This document shows positions 42,457 through 50,285 of a stretch of DNA of 50,285 bases, piece by piece. Source of the stretch: Aggregatilineales bacterium (lineage in GTDB: Bacteria; Chloroflexota; Anaerolineae; Aggregatilineales; Ch27). The stretch spans positions 1 through 50,285 of the forward strand of contig JARKOQ010000114.1 in NCBI GenBank assembly GCA_029976005.1, read 5' to 3'. The notes under the pieces are model-generated. The model made no database searches. It was not told the DNA's origin and saw only the letters and a list, made by a program, of their open reading frames with translations. The first letter of the stretch is position 1. Each line of letters opens with the position of its first letter. Both the position numbers and the translations under genes were made by a program.

Positions 42457-43751
42457 CCATGGCTGCGAAAAACCTGAAAGTCGATATCCATCACATCACC
42501 CGCGTGGAAGGCCACGGCAACATCGTCGTCGATGTCCAGAACGGCGAGCTGAAGCAATGCGAGCTGACAATCGTCGAGACGCCACGCTTCTTCGAAGCCA
42601 TGCTGCGCGGCCGCCCCTATCTGGAGGCCTCGCACATCACCTCCCGCATCTGCGGCATCTGCGCGGTCGGCCATGCCACGGCCTCGCTGCGCGCCACGGA
42701 AAGAGCGCTCGATATCGAGCCGACCGAGCAGACCGTCCTGCTGCGCAAGCTGAATTTCCACGGCGAGATTCTGGACAGCCACATCCTGCATGCCTACATG
42801 CTGGTCGCGCCCGATTTTCTCGGCGTGGGCAGCGTCATCCCCCTGGCCAAAACGGCGCCGGATGTCGTCCTGCGCGCCCTGCGCATGAAGAAGCTGTCCG
42901 GCGACCTGTGCAAGGCGATCTGCGGGCGGCACACCCACCCAATCGCATTGACGGTGGGCGGGTTCACACACTACCCCAGCAATGACGAGCTGGTTGCCCT
43001 CCGCGAGCGCCTGGAAGCCATGCGGCCAGATGTCGATGCCACGGTCGAGTTGTTCCAGAAGCTCTCCATGCCGGACTTCGAGCGCGACACCGAGTACATC
43101 GCGCTCCACAAGGACGAGGAGTACTGCTTCATCGACGGCGTCATCGCCAGCACGGATGGGGGCACCTGGCCGATCAAGCACTATCGCTCGGTCACCAACG
43201 AACAGATCGTCGAGCATTCCAGCGCCAAGCATACCCACAATAAGCGCGACGCCTACATGGTCGGCGCGCTGGCGCGTTTCAACGTCAACTACAACCAGCT
43301 CAACTCCAAAGCCAAGGCGGCGGCGATCGCGCTGGGCATCAAGCCCAAGTGCACCAACCCGTACATGAACACCGTGGCTCAGGTCGTCGAGATCGTGCAC
43401 TGCGTGGAAGATTCGATCGCGCTGATCGACAAACTCCTCGCGCGCGGCATCCGGCAGGAAGAGCCGGTGCCGCCCGGCCGGCTGTCCGGGGAAGGCGTCG
43501 GCGCGTGCGACGTGCCGCGCGGCACCCTGTTCCACAACTACGTGATCGAGGAAGGCAAGATCGTCGGGGCCAACTGCATCATCCCGACCGGCCAGAACCT
43601 GGCCAACATCGAAGCCGACATGCGCGGCCTGGTGCCAACCATCCTCGACCAGCCGCAGGACAAAGTGGCGCAGGCCCTGGAAATGCTGGTGAGGGCCTAC
43701 GATCCGTGCATCTCCTGCTCGGCTCATATGCTGGACGTCAAGTTTGTCTAG
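42453..43751 (+). CDS. Group 3b [NiFe]-hydrogenase alpha (large) subunit
   Basis: Catalytic subunit of 432 residues. The Ni-Fe ligands are Cys67 and Cys70 (RICGICAVGHA) and Cys419 and Cys422 in DPCISCSAH. After His425 comes a 7-residue tail, MLDVKFV, which is presumably removed by the maturation protease encoded next. Together with beta, gamma and delta this makes a soluble bidirectional NAD(P)-linked hydrogenase, some of which also reduce elemental sulfur. An in-frame ATG at 42459 is an alternative start. No hyp genes for Ni-Fe site assembly lie in this window. Confidence 0.95.
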   Translation: MTMAAKNLKVDIHHITRVEGHGNIVVDVQNGELKQCELTIVETPRFFEAMLRGRPYLEASHITSRICGICAVGHATASLRATERALDIEPTEQTVLLRKLNFHGEILDSHILHAYMLVAPDFLGVGSVIPLAKTAPDVVLRALRMKKLSGDLCKAICGRHTHPIALTVGGFTHYPSNDELVALRERLEAMRPDVDATVELFQKLSMPDFERDTEYIALHKDEEYCFIDGVIASTDGGTWPIKHYRSVTNEQIVEHSSAKHTHNKRDAYMVGALARFNVNYNQLNSKAKAAAIALGIKPKCTNPYMNTVAQVVEIVHCVEDSIALIDKLLARGIRQEEPVPPGRLSGEGVGACDVPRGTLFHNYVIEEGKIVGANCIIPTGQNLANIEADMRGLVPTILDQPQDKVAQALEMLVRAYDPCISCSAHMLDVKFV

Positions 43752-44256
43752 CGGACCGCATCCAGACGATCCTTTGAACGGCGAGGCCCACACCGTCGTG
43801 CTCGCCATCGGCAACCCGCTACGCGGGGATGACGGCGTGGGCCAGGCGGTCGCCGACAGGCTCAGAGCCAGCGGCCTGCCGGCCAGCGTGCGCATTCTCG
43901 ACGGAGGAACCGCCGGACTGGAAACTGTGCTTCTGTTGCAGGGATACCGGCGCGCCATCATCGTGGACTCGGCCGACATGAGTCTGCCGGCCGGATCGTG
44001 GCGGCGCTTTACGCCCGAAGAAGCGGAACTCCAGGCCGCGGATTTTCACGAACGAATGACCGTGCACTACGCCGGTCTGGCCGAAGCCCTGGCTCTGGGA
44101 GGTGTCCTGGGAATCCTGCCGGAAGAGATCGTCGTTTTCGGCATTCAACCCCTTGAGTTGGCATGGACACCTGGGTTGAGCGCTCCAGTAGAAGAAGCCG
44201 TCCCGGCTGTTTGCGCCGCCATCCTGGCTGAGCTTGAAGCCTCAGCAGAACCGTGA
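43744..44256 (+). CDS. Hydrogenase maturation protease (HycI/HyaD family)
   Basis: Endopeptidase that trims the C-terminus of the large subunit after nickel insertion. Family signs are LAIGNPLRGDDGVG with the first metal-binding Asp, ILDGGTAGLE, IIVDSADM and a late His in MTVHYAGLAEAL. The annotated start is a TTG at 43744 that overlaps the alpha stop by eight bases; TTG at 43774 is equally possible, and neither has a strong ribosome site. Its place directly after the large subunit makes the assignment firm. About 160-170 residues, typical size. Confidence 0.92.
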   Translation: MSSGPHPDDPLNGEAHTVVLAIGNPLRGDDGVGQAVADRLRASGLPASVRILDGGTAGLETVLLLQGYRRAIIVDSADMSLPAGSWRRFTPEEAELQAADFHERMTVHYAGLAEALALGGVLGILPEEIVVFGIQPLELAWTPGLSAPVEEAVPAVCAAILAELEASAEP

Positions 44257-44265
44257 GGTAATCCA

Positions 44266-44667
44266 ATGGCAAAAGGCAAAATCCTGATCATCGATGACGA
44301 CCCCGACATCGCCCTGGCCACGCGCCTCTGTCTGGAACAGGCCGATTACGAGGTCGTCGAGGCCCGGTCGAGCACCGAGGGCCTCGCCAAAGTCAAAGCG
44401 GAAAACCCCAGTCTGATCATCCTGGACGTCATGATGGAATCGACGACCGCCGGTTTCCAGACGGCGCTCGCCCTGCGCAGCCGCGATCCAAACTCGGCCT
44501 ACGCCGCTTACAGCCAGATTCCAATCATCATGCTGACCTCAATCCACCAGACCACGCCACTGCGCTTCGGCCCGGAAGAAGACTATCTGCCCGTCGACGA
44601 TTTCATCGACAAACCCGTCGATCCGGACGTCCTGATCAGGAAAGTCGAAGGACTGTTGGCCAGGTAA
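44266..44667 (+). CDS. Receiver-only response regulator linked to the hydrogenase operon
   Basis: A 133-residue receiver: acidic residues in IIDDDPD, phospho-acceptor Asp in ILDVMM, Thr in MLTSI and Lys in FIDKPVD. Two insertions are notable: one after the acceptor Asp (STTAGFQTALALRSRDPNSA) and a long loop before the Lys (HQTTPLRFGPEEDYLPVDD). There is no output domain. GAGGT lies before ATG. It sits 9 bases after the maturation protease and 43 bases before a histidine kinase, so a two-component pair tied to hydrogenase expression or activity is likely. Confidence 0.9.
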   Translation: MAKGKILIIDDDPDIALATRLCLEQADYEVVEARSSTEGLAKVKAENPSLIILDVMMESTTAGFQTALALRSRDPNSAYAAYSQIPIIMLTSIHQTTPLRFGPEEDYLPVDDFIDKPVDPDVLIRKVEGLLAR

Positions 44668-44710
44668 TTCCACACACAGCCGCTGAGCAGGCAGGAAGAG
44701 GAGGAGAACG

Positions 44711-46555
44711 ATGCAAGGTCTCACCACGAACGCCGGCCTGCTCAGGGCATTTTCATCCCACGACATCGCCAGCAACAGCACCCGGCTCATCCTTACGCGC
44801 TGGGCCGCCGGGGTGATGGTGCTGCTGGCGACGGTTGTGTGTGTGCACGGGTTGCGCCTGCCCCTGCCGGAGGCGCCCCTCTACGCGGTCGGGCTGATCA
44901 TCCTGGCCTACAACGCCATTGTCTTCTACTGGCAGATGCGCCGAATCCCCCCACTCACCGAGGCCGACGCGGAAACCCATATCCGCCGTTTGGTGCTCGT
45001 CCAGGTCGGCCTCGACTGGCTAAGCATGACCATCTTTCTGCACCTGACCGGCGGAATCACCAGCCCGGCCGTCTCCTTCTTCTTCATCCACGTCGTGATC
45101 GTCACCGTCATGCTGCCGGCCTACGCACCGATCTACGCGGCCCTGGCGATTGCCATGCTCGGCGGGCTGGCCCTGCTGGAAGCGCAGGGCGCGCTGCCCC
45201 ATTACACCGTCCTGCCGGGCGTCCCGGCCGATCTGCACACCAATGGGTTTTTCGTCCTGGCCCAGATCATCTTCCTGGGCACGGGCCTGGTCGCGACGGT
45301 ATTCATCGCGTCGGGGATCATGCACCGCCTGCGCCAGCGCGAGCTGCACATCGCGGCGCTGCTCCAGACGGCCCAGGATGTCAACTCGACCCTGGAGATG
45401 ACCCCGACCCTGGAACACCTGGCGCGCAACGCCGCCGAGGCGCTGGCCGTGCGCGGCGCTTCGATCCGGCTGCTGGACGCCACGCGCGAGAATCTGAATC
45501 TGGTGGCTTTTTTTGGCCTCAGCCAGAGTTACCTCGACAAAGGCCCGGTGAGCCTCCGGCACAGCGAGCTTGATCGCAGAGTCCTCGCCAATCAGGCGGT
45601 GATCATCTGCGATCCGATGCAGGATCGCCGGCTCCAGTATCCTCAAGAGATCGCCGCCGAAGGCATCCAGTCCATGCTGGTGGCGCCGATCATCAGCCGC
45701 CACCGTCCCCTGGGCGTGCTGCGGGTTTACTCCGAAAGCCAGCGCTGCTTCACGGAGGAAGACGCCGAATTCCTGACCGCCATCGCCCAGCAAGGCGCCA
45801 CGGCTATCGAAAATGCCCTGGCGCACGAACAGCTCTCCGAAGCCGACCAGGAACGCGCCCAGTTCGTCCGGGCAGTCACCCACGAGCTGCGCGCGCCCGT
45901 GACCGGCGCGCAAAGCCTGATGCGCGTCATGCTGCGCGGCATGGCCGGCGACCTCTCCGATCAGCAAAAGGACATCCTGCGCCGGCTGGAAGGCCGCCTC
46001 GATTCGCTGCTGGCGCTGATCAACGACCTGCTCTCGTTCGCCGCCAGCAAGGCGGTGGACATGCACCAGCCGCCTCACCCCACCCCCCTGAATGCGATCC
46101 TGGGCAGCATCCGGGAACGCTACGCCCTCCAGGCGGAGGAAAAGGGTCTGGTCTTCAAGTTTGACCTTCCGGCGACCCCTTTGACCGTGCGCTCCAACGA
46201 AGACGGCCTGATCCGCATTTTCGACAACCTCGTGGGCAACGCGATCAAATACACCCCCGCGCCCGGCCATGTGACCGTCCGCGTGGCCCACGACGCCGAT
46301 AACGTGATCGTCACGGTCGCCGACACGGGGATTGGGATTCCTGAGGACGTGCTGGAGCATCTCGGCCAGGAATTCTTCCGCGCTCCCAACGCCAAGGAAG
46401 CCGGGATCAGCGGGACAGGTCTGGGCCTGGCTATCGTCAGACAACTGGTCGATTACTTCGGAGGGGCATTCCACGTGGAAAGCAAGCTGAACGAGGGCAG
46501 CACTTTCACGATTACCCTGCCCCTGACAACCGGCCCCGAAACCGCTTCGGCGTGA
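44711..46555 (+). CDS. Membrane sensor histidine kinase with GAF domain
   Basis: A 614-residue kinase: six predicted N-terminal membrane spans (~25-215), a GAF domain (~220-370), HisKA with the phospho-accepting His391 in THELRAPVTGAQ, and HATPase_c with the nucleotide motifs DNLVGNAIKYTP, VADTGIGIP and GTGLGLAI. GAGGAGGA gives a strong ribosome site. It directly follows the receiver-only regulator on the same strand, and is the probable kinase for it. The GAF domain may bind a small ligand or redox cofactor, but no ligand residues could be called. Confidence 0.93.
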   Translation: MQGLTTNAGLLRAFSSHDIASNSTRLILTRWAAGVMVLLATVVCVHGLRLPLPEAPLYAVGLIILAYNAIVFYWQMRRIPPLTEADAETHIRRLVLVQVGLDWLSMTIFLHLTGGITSPAVSFFFIHVVIVTVMLPAYAPIYAALAIAMLGGLALLEAQGALPHYTVLPGVPADLHTNGFFVLAQIIFLGTGLVATVFIASGIMHRLRQRELHIAALLQTAQDVNSTLEMTPTLEHLARNAAEALAVRGASIRLLDATRENLNLVAFFGLSQSYLDKGPVSLRHSELDRRVLANQAVIICDPMQDRRLQYPQEIAAEGIQSMLVAPIISRHRPLGVLRVYSESQRCFTEEDAEFLTAIAQQGATAIENALAHEQLSEADQERAQFVRAVTHELRAPVTGAQSLMRVMLRGMAGDLSDQQKDILRRLEGRLDSLLALINDLLSFAASKAVDMHQPPHPTPLNAILGSIRERYALQAEEKGLVFKFDLPATPLTVRSNEDGLIRIFDNLVGNAIKYTPAPGHVTVRVAHDADNVIVTVADTGIGIPEDVLEHLGQEFFRAPNAKEAGISGTGLGLAIVRQLVDYFGGAFHVESKLNEGSTFTITLPLTTGPETASA

Positions 46556-46560
46556 CACAC

Positions 46561-46586
46561 AAAAAGCGCCCTCAGACGAGGGCGCT
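46561..46586 (-). terminator. Rho-independent terminator of the L,D-transpeptidase gene
   Basis: A 9-bp stem (AGCGCCCTC at 46565-46573 with its complement at 46578-46586) with a 4-base loop is followed on the minus strand by TTTTTG. It also lies just beyond the kinase stop and may act on both strands. Confidence 0.85.
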
Positions 46587-46611
46587 CCCAGAGCTTCACA
46601 ACACACAGCCG

Positions 46612-48333
46612 CTAGGCCTGGATTTCGACCACGACCCCGTTCTCCGCCCAATTGTACAGCAGCTCGGCATTGGTGTTGCTCAACAGAATGCAGCCATACG
46701 TCACCCGCGTCCCCAGGCTGTTGGTCCACAGAAGCTGGCTGCCACCCCGCGTCGGGAAACCGTGGAAGCCGTTCGTGAAGTCCGCGCCAGGTATCGGCCG
46801 GTACACGCCCAGGAAATGCGGCATGTAAAGGTTCCAGTTGGCTGCGTAGGCGTTCGGCTCGTGCAGGATAATCTGGTAGATGCCCGGCCAGGTCGGGCTG
46901 GACGCGATCCCGGTGCTGGTCAGCCAGTCCCATTTCAGCGCGCCGTTTTCGTAGACCCACACATGCTGCTGGCTGATGCTGACCACGATCCGCTTGTCAG
47001 GCAGCGGTGGGAAGTCGAAGAAGTTGTCCGCCGACGGGATAACGATCGTCTGGCCGGGATAGACGCTCTCCAGGCCCGGATTGGCCTGCTCGATCCAGGG
47101 ATACGGCACGCCGTAATCCCAGGCAATACTGATCAGCGTCTCGCCGGACTGGACGACATGCTGCCCGTCGTGGTGGTAGACCCGAGCCAATCCCTGCGGT
47201 GAGCCGGCTGCCAGATTGGCGTTCAGATTGGCGATCACCTCGTCCACGTTCAAATACCGCGATGAATCGAGCACCGCTGCCTGGGACTCCACGAAGGCGC
47301 GCACCGGCTCCGGCTGAAAAGCCAGGGCCAGACCGGTAGCCGTGCCGCCGTCCGGCGCCGTGGTGAGCCAGGTTCCCCAGGTTTCGGGCGGGGCGATCCA
47401 GTGCACCGAATCACCGGTCACCGGATCGAAAACCCGGATGTCCAGGGAGTTCGCCAGCAGCCGTTCGGCCTCGGCGACCATGCCGCTCGAATCGACGATC
47501 GCAGGCGCGACCTCGGCCATCGCCAGATCCAGCACCCCATCTTCGAGGGCATCCCCGCTCCGGAGTTGGGCGAGCGTAGCCTGGATCGCAAGCTGGCGTC
47601 CGGCCTGGGCAGGAGTCGCCTCCACCCGGCCACCGGTCAGGCGCACCCCGGCGTTGACCGGCGCGCGCTCCAGAGTGGGAGCCAGTTCCCACAGCGCCTC
47701 GCGCATCCGGTTTTCGTCCACCTGGACAATGGGAGAAACGTCGAGCGGCGACAGCCACCCGGCCGCCGAGAGCGCAACATGGCTGCGCGAGAACGCGCGC
47801 TGGGCAGTCGCGACCGCGTCCAGGCTGATTCCCAGCGACGCGGCGTTGACCTGCCAGACCCGCTCCTCATCGCGCAGCGTCACCAGCGTCCACCGTCCGC
47901 CCAGGGTCAGGGCAGCTTCAGTCAGCGTCTGGCCGCCCACGTCAATGCCCGTCACGCTCACGCGCGGCGCGATTCGCCCGCCGTAGAAGATCATCATTCC
48001 GGCCGCCAGGGCCACGCAAAACAGGATTCCGGCCAGGGCAATGCCGATCACCGGCGTCACCACGCCCCACCAGACCAGCCGCCCGCGCGAACGGGGCGAG
48101 ACCGGGCCAACCGCGCGCCGGGACGGCGCGGCGGGGCCGATCGGAACGGCCGGCTGCCGGGACATCCGGGGCGCTCCCGGCTGCCCAATCGCGGGTCTGG
48201 ACATAGCCTGCGGCACCGGTCGAACCCGGCGCACGCGCCGCGCCCGGCTGGGGGCATGGAACGGCGGGCCAACAGGAGGGCGCGAAGAATGTGTTGCTGG
48301 ATAGGAGTTCGCTTGCCTGCGCTTCATGGTCAT
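46612..48333 (-). CDS. L,D-transpeptidase (YkuD) with peptidoglycan-binding and LysM domains
   Basis: A 573-residue membrane-anchored cell-wall enzyme: Arg/Pro-rich cytosolic N-terminus (~80 residues), one membrane span around GIALAGILFCVALAAGM, two putative PG-binding-4-type domains (~100-340), a LysM-like domain (VVQSGETLISIAWDYGV), and the YkuD catalytic domain. The catalytic Cys548 is in TYGCILL; the usual motif is [S/T]HGC, so the His before Gly is Tyr here. Another conserved His is in NGFHGFPTRGG. It makes 3-3 cross-links or attaches proteins to peptidoglycan. ATG 48333 is chosen; ATG 48327 also fits. Confidence 0.9.
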   Translation of the reverse strand: MTMKRRQANSYPATHSSRPPVGPPFHAPSRARRVRRVRPVPQAMSRPAIGQPGAPRMSRQPAVPIGPAAPSRRAVGPVSPRSRGRLVWWGVVTPVIGIALAGILFCVALAAGMMIFYGGRIAPRVSVTGIDVGGQTLTEAALTLGGRWTLVTLRDEERVWQVNAASLGISLDAVATAQRAFSRSHVALSAAGWLSPLDVSPIVQVDENRMREALWELAPTLERAPVNAGVRLTGGRVEATPAQAGRQLAIQATLAQLRSGDALEDGVLDLAMAEVAPAIVDSSGMVAEAERLLANSLDIRVFDPVTGDSVHWIAPPETWGTWLTTAPDGGTATGLALAFQPEPVRAFVESQAAVLDSSRYLNVDEVIANLNANLAAGSPQGLARVYHHDGQHVVQSGETLISIAWDYGVPYPWIEQANPGLESVYPGQTIVIPSADNFFDFPPLPDKRIVVSISQQHVWVYENGALKWDWLTSTGIASSPTWPGIYQIILHEPNAYAANWNLYMPHFLGVYRPIPGADFTNGFHGFPTRGGSQLLWTNSLGTRVTYGCILLSNTNAELLYNWAENGVVVEIQA

Positions 48334-48336
48334 CAC

Positions 48337-48642
48337 CGATCATCCACAAAAATCATCTTCATTGTGCCTTCGGAACGAAAAACCTGCTGGCCGCGCGCCC
48401 TACGCCTGACCTCCGCCAGGGCGACCGCGCGGCCTGCGATCCCGGCTCCATTCAGACGCCGCCGGACGCGGTCCGGTTCCCGGCGTTTTTTGACACTCCA
48501 TTCCATCCCGCCTACACTTGCAGTAGGGTCTGGCGGGACGCAGAATCGAGACCGCTCCACCCTGGTTTGAGCTTCGCGGCACGCCTAGCCCTGGCGCGTC
48601 CGGCGAAGAAACGCCTTTGCTTACAACAAGGAGTGAAGGTTC
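48337..48642. other. Divergent control region between transpeptidase and DUF4432 genes
   Basis: This 306-base gap contains the promoter of the plus-strand gene at 48490. No good minus-strand promoter for the transpeptidase was found. No gene is supported: the open frames here are antisense or out-of-frame extensions of flanking genes. Confidence 0.55.
48490..48518 (+). promoter_or_regulatory. Promoter of the DUF4432-lyxose isomerase unit
   Basis: Perfect TTGACA (48490-48495) and TACACT (48513-48518, 4 of 6), with 17 bases between. The predicted start is near 48525, about 118 bases before the GTG. Confidence 0.65.
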
Positions 48643-49767
48643 GTGAACGCCGCCGCTTCGGTTTCCCTCTGGTCACGCGATCAGGTCGAAAGACACAGTG
48701 TCGATTTGCGCCAGTTCATCGACTTCCGCACCGCCACGCTCGACAATGGCACGCGCATCATCGACGCCTACAACAGCAGTGGGCTGACCTTCAGCCTGCT
48801 ACCCGATCGGGGCCTCGACATCTGGCTGGCGGCCTTCGACGGCCGCCCCCTCACCTGGATCAGCCAGAATGCACCCCACCCGCCTGATTCCGGCCTGCCC
48901 TGGCTGCGCCAGTTCAACGGCGGGCTGCTGGTCACCTGTGGTCTGACCCACGTCGGCCCGCCGGAGACCGATCCGCAGACCGGCGAGCAGCGCGACATCC
49001 ACGGCCGCTACAGCCTGCTGCGGGCGAGCGAGATCGCCGTCACGCGCGGCTGGGAGCGCGAGGCCGATGGGACGGAAGTCTACGCCGTCACGCTGCGTGG
49101 CGCGGTGGCGGAAAGCATCCTCTTTGGCGAGCAGCTTCGTCTGGAGCGCACCTACCGCCTTGTCCTGGGCCGCCCGATCATCGAGATTCACGACACCGTG
49201 CGCAACGTGGGCGACGCCCCTGCCCCTTTGATGATCCTGTACCACTGCAACGTGGGCTACCCCCTGGTCGCTCAAGGCACGCGCCTGCACACCAGCAGCG
49301 CCGCCGTACACCCGCGTACGCCCTGGGCGGCCGAGGAGCTGGATCGCTGGCCGGATTACGACGCTCCCACCCCAAACCGCGAGGAACAGGTCTATTTTCA
49401 CCGGGTCAGAGCCGGGGCCGACGGCTGGGCGGAGGCCGCCCTGCTCCGCCCGGACTTCGGACTGACCTTCCATTGGGATACCCGCACCGCCCCCTACCTC
49501 ACCCAGTGGAAGAACACGCGCCAGAATATCTACGTCTGCGGGGTGGAGCCGGGCAACTGCATTCCGGAAGGACGGGAAGGCGCGCGCCGGAGCGGGCGTC
49601 TGGCGCTCCTGGAAGGCGGCGCGTCCCAGGAATTCGGCCTGCGCATCGAATGCCTGCCCGATGCGGCCGCGGTGGCGGCATGCCGCCGCCGGATCGACGG
49701 CATGGCCAGCCAGGGCCAGATCGTGACTGGATGCAACTACGCCGATTACGAGACCAAAGGAGCATAA
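48643..49767 (+). CDS. DUF4432 family protein (aldose epimerase-like)
   Basis: A 374-residue protein with the beta-sandwich mutarotase-like architecture: LLPDRGLDIW and GGLLVTCGLTHVG near the N-terminus, HGRYSLLRASE, LRLERTYRLVLG, YHCNVGYPLV and GLTFHWDTRTAP. The family is related to aldose 1-epimerases and often stands beside sugar-utilisation genes; several His/Asp in these motifs could serve as catalytic residues. It begins at GTG, preceded by AAGGAG. D-lyxose isomerase follows after 3 bases, so both are probably in one sugar pathway. Substrate unknown. Confidence 0.87.
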   Translation: MNAAASVSLWSRDQVERHSVDLRQFIDFRTATLDNGTRIIDAYNSSGLTFSLLPDRGLDIWLAAFDGRPLTWISQNAPHPPDSGLPWLRQFNGGLLVTCGLTHVGPPETDPQTGEQRDIHGRYSLLRASEIAVTRGWEREADGTEVYAVTLRGAVAESILFGEQLRLERTYRLVLGRPIIEIHDTVRNVGDAPAPLMILYHCNVGYPLVAQGTRLHTSSAAVHPRTPWAAEELDRWPDYDAPTPNREEQVYFHRVRAGADGWAEAALLRPDFGLTFHWDTRTAPYLTQWKNTRQNIYVCGVEPGNCIPEGREGARRSGRLALLEGGASQEFGLRIECLPDAAAVAACRRRIDGMASQGQIVTGCNYADYETKGA

Positions 49768-49770
49768 CCC

Positions 49771-50285
49771 ATGGCAATGACCCGTGAGGAAAACCTCAAG
49801 TGGCAGCGCGTCGCCAAGGAATATCTGGATCGCGCTGGCATCGTCCTGACCCCGGAAGAGACCGCCAACCTGGAGATCGCGGACGTAGGTCTGGGTGAGT
49901 TCGAGCAGACCGGTCTGGCGCTGATCACCTACATCAACACGGAGCGGGTGTGCGCCAAGGAGCTGGTCTTGCTCCCCTGGCAGACCTGCCCCCAGCACAT
50001 CCACCCCCCGGTGGAAGGCCAGCCCGGCAAGGAAGAGACCTTCCGCTGCCGTTGGGGCGAGGTCTACCTGTACGTGACCGGCGAGCCGACGCCCAATCCC
50101 AAGGGACGGCCGCCTGAACACCGCCGCCAGTATTACACCGTCTGGCACGAGATCATTCTGCGTCCCGGCGATCAGTACACGCTCAAGCCGGAGACCTGGC
50201 ACTGGTTCCAGGGCGGCCCGCAGGGCGCTATCGTCTCGGAGTTCAGCACCCGCAGCACCGACGAAAACGACATCTTCGCCGATCC
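49771..50285 (+). CDS. D-lyxose ketol-isomerase, N-terminal part
   Basis: Cupin-fold sugar isomerase, cut by the window end after about 171 residues. The metal-binding motif QHIHPP with Glu-Glu in KEETFRCRWGEVYLYV is characteristic of D-lyxose isomerases, and a further His lies in ETWHWFQGG. It would convert D-lyxose to D-xylulose, or D-mannose to D-fructose. AAGGAG lies 9 bases before the ATG. Coupled to the preceding DUF4432 gene. Confidence 0.9.
   Translation, partial: MAMTREENLKWQRVAKEYLDRAGIVLTPEETANLEIADVGLGEFEQTGLALITYINTERVCAKELVLLPWQTCPQHIHPPVEGQPGKEETFRCRWGEVYLYVTGEPTPNPKGRPPEHRRQYYTVWHEIILRPGDQYTLKPETWHWFQGGPQGAIVSEFSTRSTDENDIFAD

Noticed and set aside
1-50285. CRISPR arrays, transposases, phage genes, rRNA
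   Set aside because: No spaced direct repeats, transposase motifs, phage structural motifs or rRNA signatures were seen on either strand.

Overview
The window is GC-rich, densely coded bacterial chromosome (about 50 kb, 40 protein genes of which 2 are cut by the window edges, one tRNA). The gene content suggests a member of the Chloroflexota, probably Anaerolineae: GAF-rich histidine kinases, a membrane-anchored L,D-transpeptidase with peptidoglycan-binding-4-like repeats, lipoproteins with short lipoboxes, a DHH-CBS-CCA-transferase fusion, a group 3b [NiFe]-hydrogenase and many glycoside hydrolases. This taxonomic call is inference from gene content; there is no rRNA here. No insertion sequence, prophage, CRISPR array or plasmid gene was seen.

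Layout. 1-4389 (+): end of an ABC importer ATPase, a MoxR/VWA (CoxE-like) pair and a PLP-dependent trans-sulfuration enzyme. 4408-13386 (-): a membrane protein, a GNAT acetyltransferase, the DHH/CBS/CCA-adding fusion, an extracytoplasmic solute-binding-like lipoprotein, a small membrane protein and a large multi-GAF hybrid-like histidine kinase. 13523-14410 (-): UbiA prenyltransferase followed by a textbook terminator. 14660-20239 (+): M1 metallopeptidase lipoprotein, GH1 beta-glucosidase, secreted glutaminyl cyclase and an uncharacterised ferritin-like diiron protein. 20287-26345: a sugar block with class II aldolase, HAD phosphatase and a second GH1 on minus, and a divergent GH31 enzyme with an unexplained C-terminal domain. 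26392-30768 (-): ComM-like AAA ATPase, an SRPBCC protein and a three-gene set (SCO1664 family, DUF3090, histidine phosphatase) best known from Actinobacteria. 30879-35703 (-): tightly packed YqeY, PgpH (7TM-HD), YbeY, DgkA, then a TIM-barrel protein. 35796-39000 (-): response regulator, TPR lipoprotein and a small anchored protein, plus a separate lipoprotein. 39363-39438: tRNA-Phe. 39795-46555 (+): group 3b bifunctional hydrogenase (beta, gamma, delta, alpha), its maturation protease, a receiver-only response regulator and a membrane GAF histidine kinase. 46612-48333 (-): L,D-transpeptidase. 48643-end (+): DUF4432 mutarotase-like protein and D-lyxose isomerase.

Functionally, the sugar genes point to uptake and cleavage of plant-type oligosaccharides followed by isomerisation, aldol cleavage and dephosphorylation of unusual sugars. 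The hydrogenase would balance NAD(P)H against H2 during fermentation. Its leader carries a promoter and a perfect TGTGA-N6-TCACA operator, and the two-component pair lies immediately downstream, so this is the most interesting regulatory unit in the window. No clearly unprecedented multi-gene system was found; the best leads are the ferritin-like protein, the GH31 C-terminal domain, the hydrogenase plus two-component layout and the actinobacterial-type three-gene set.
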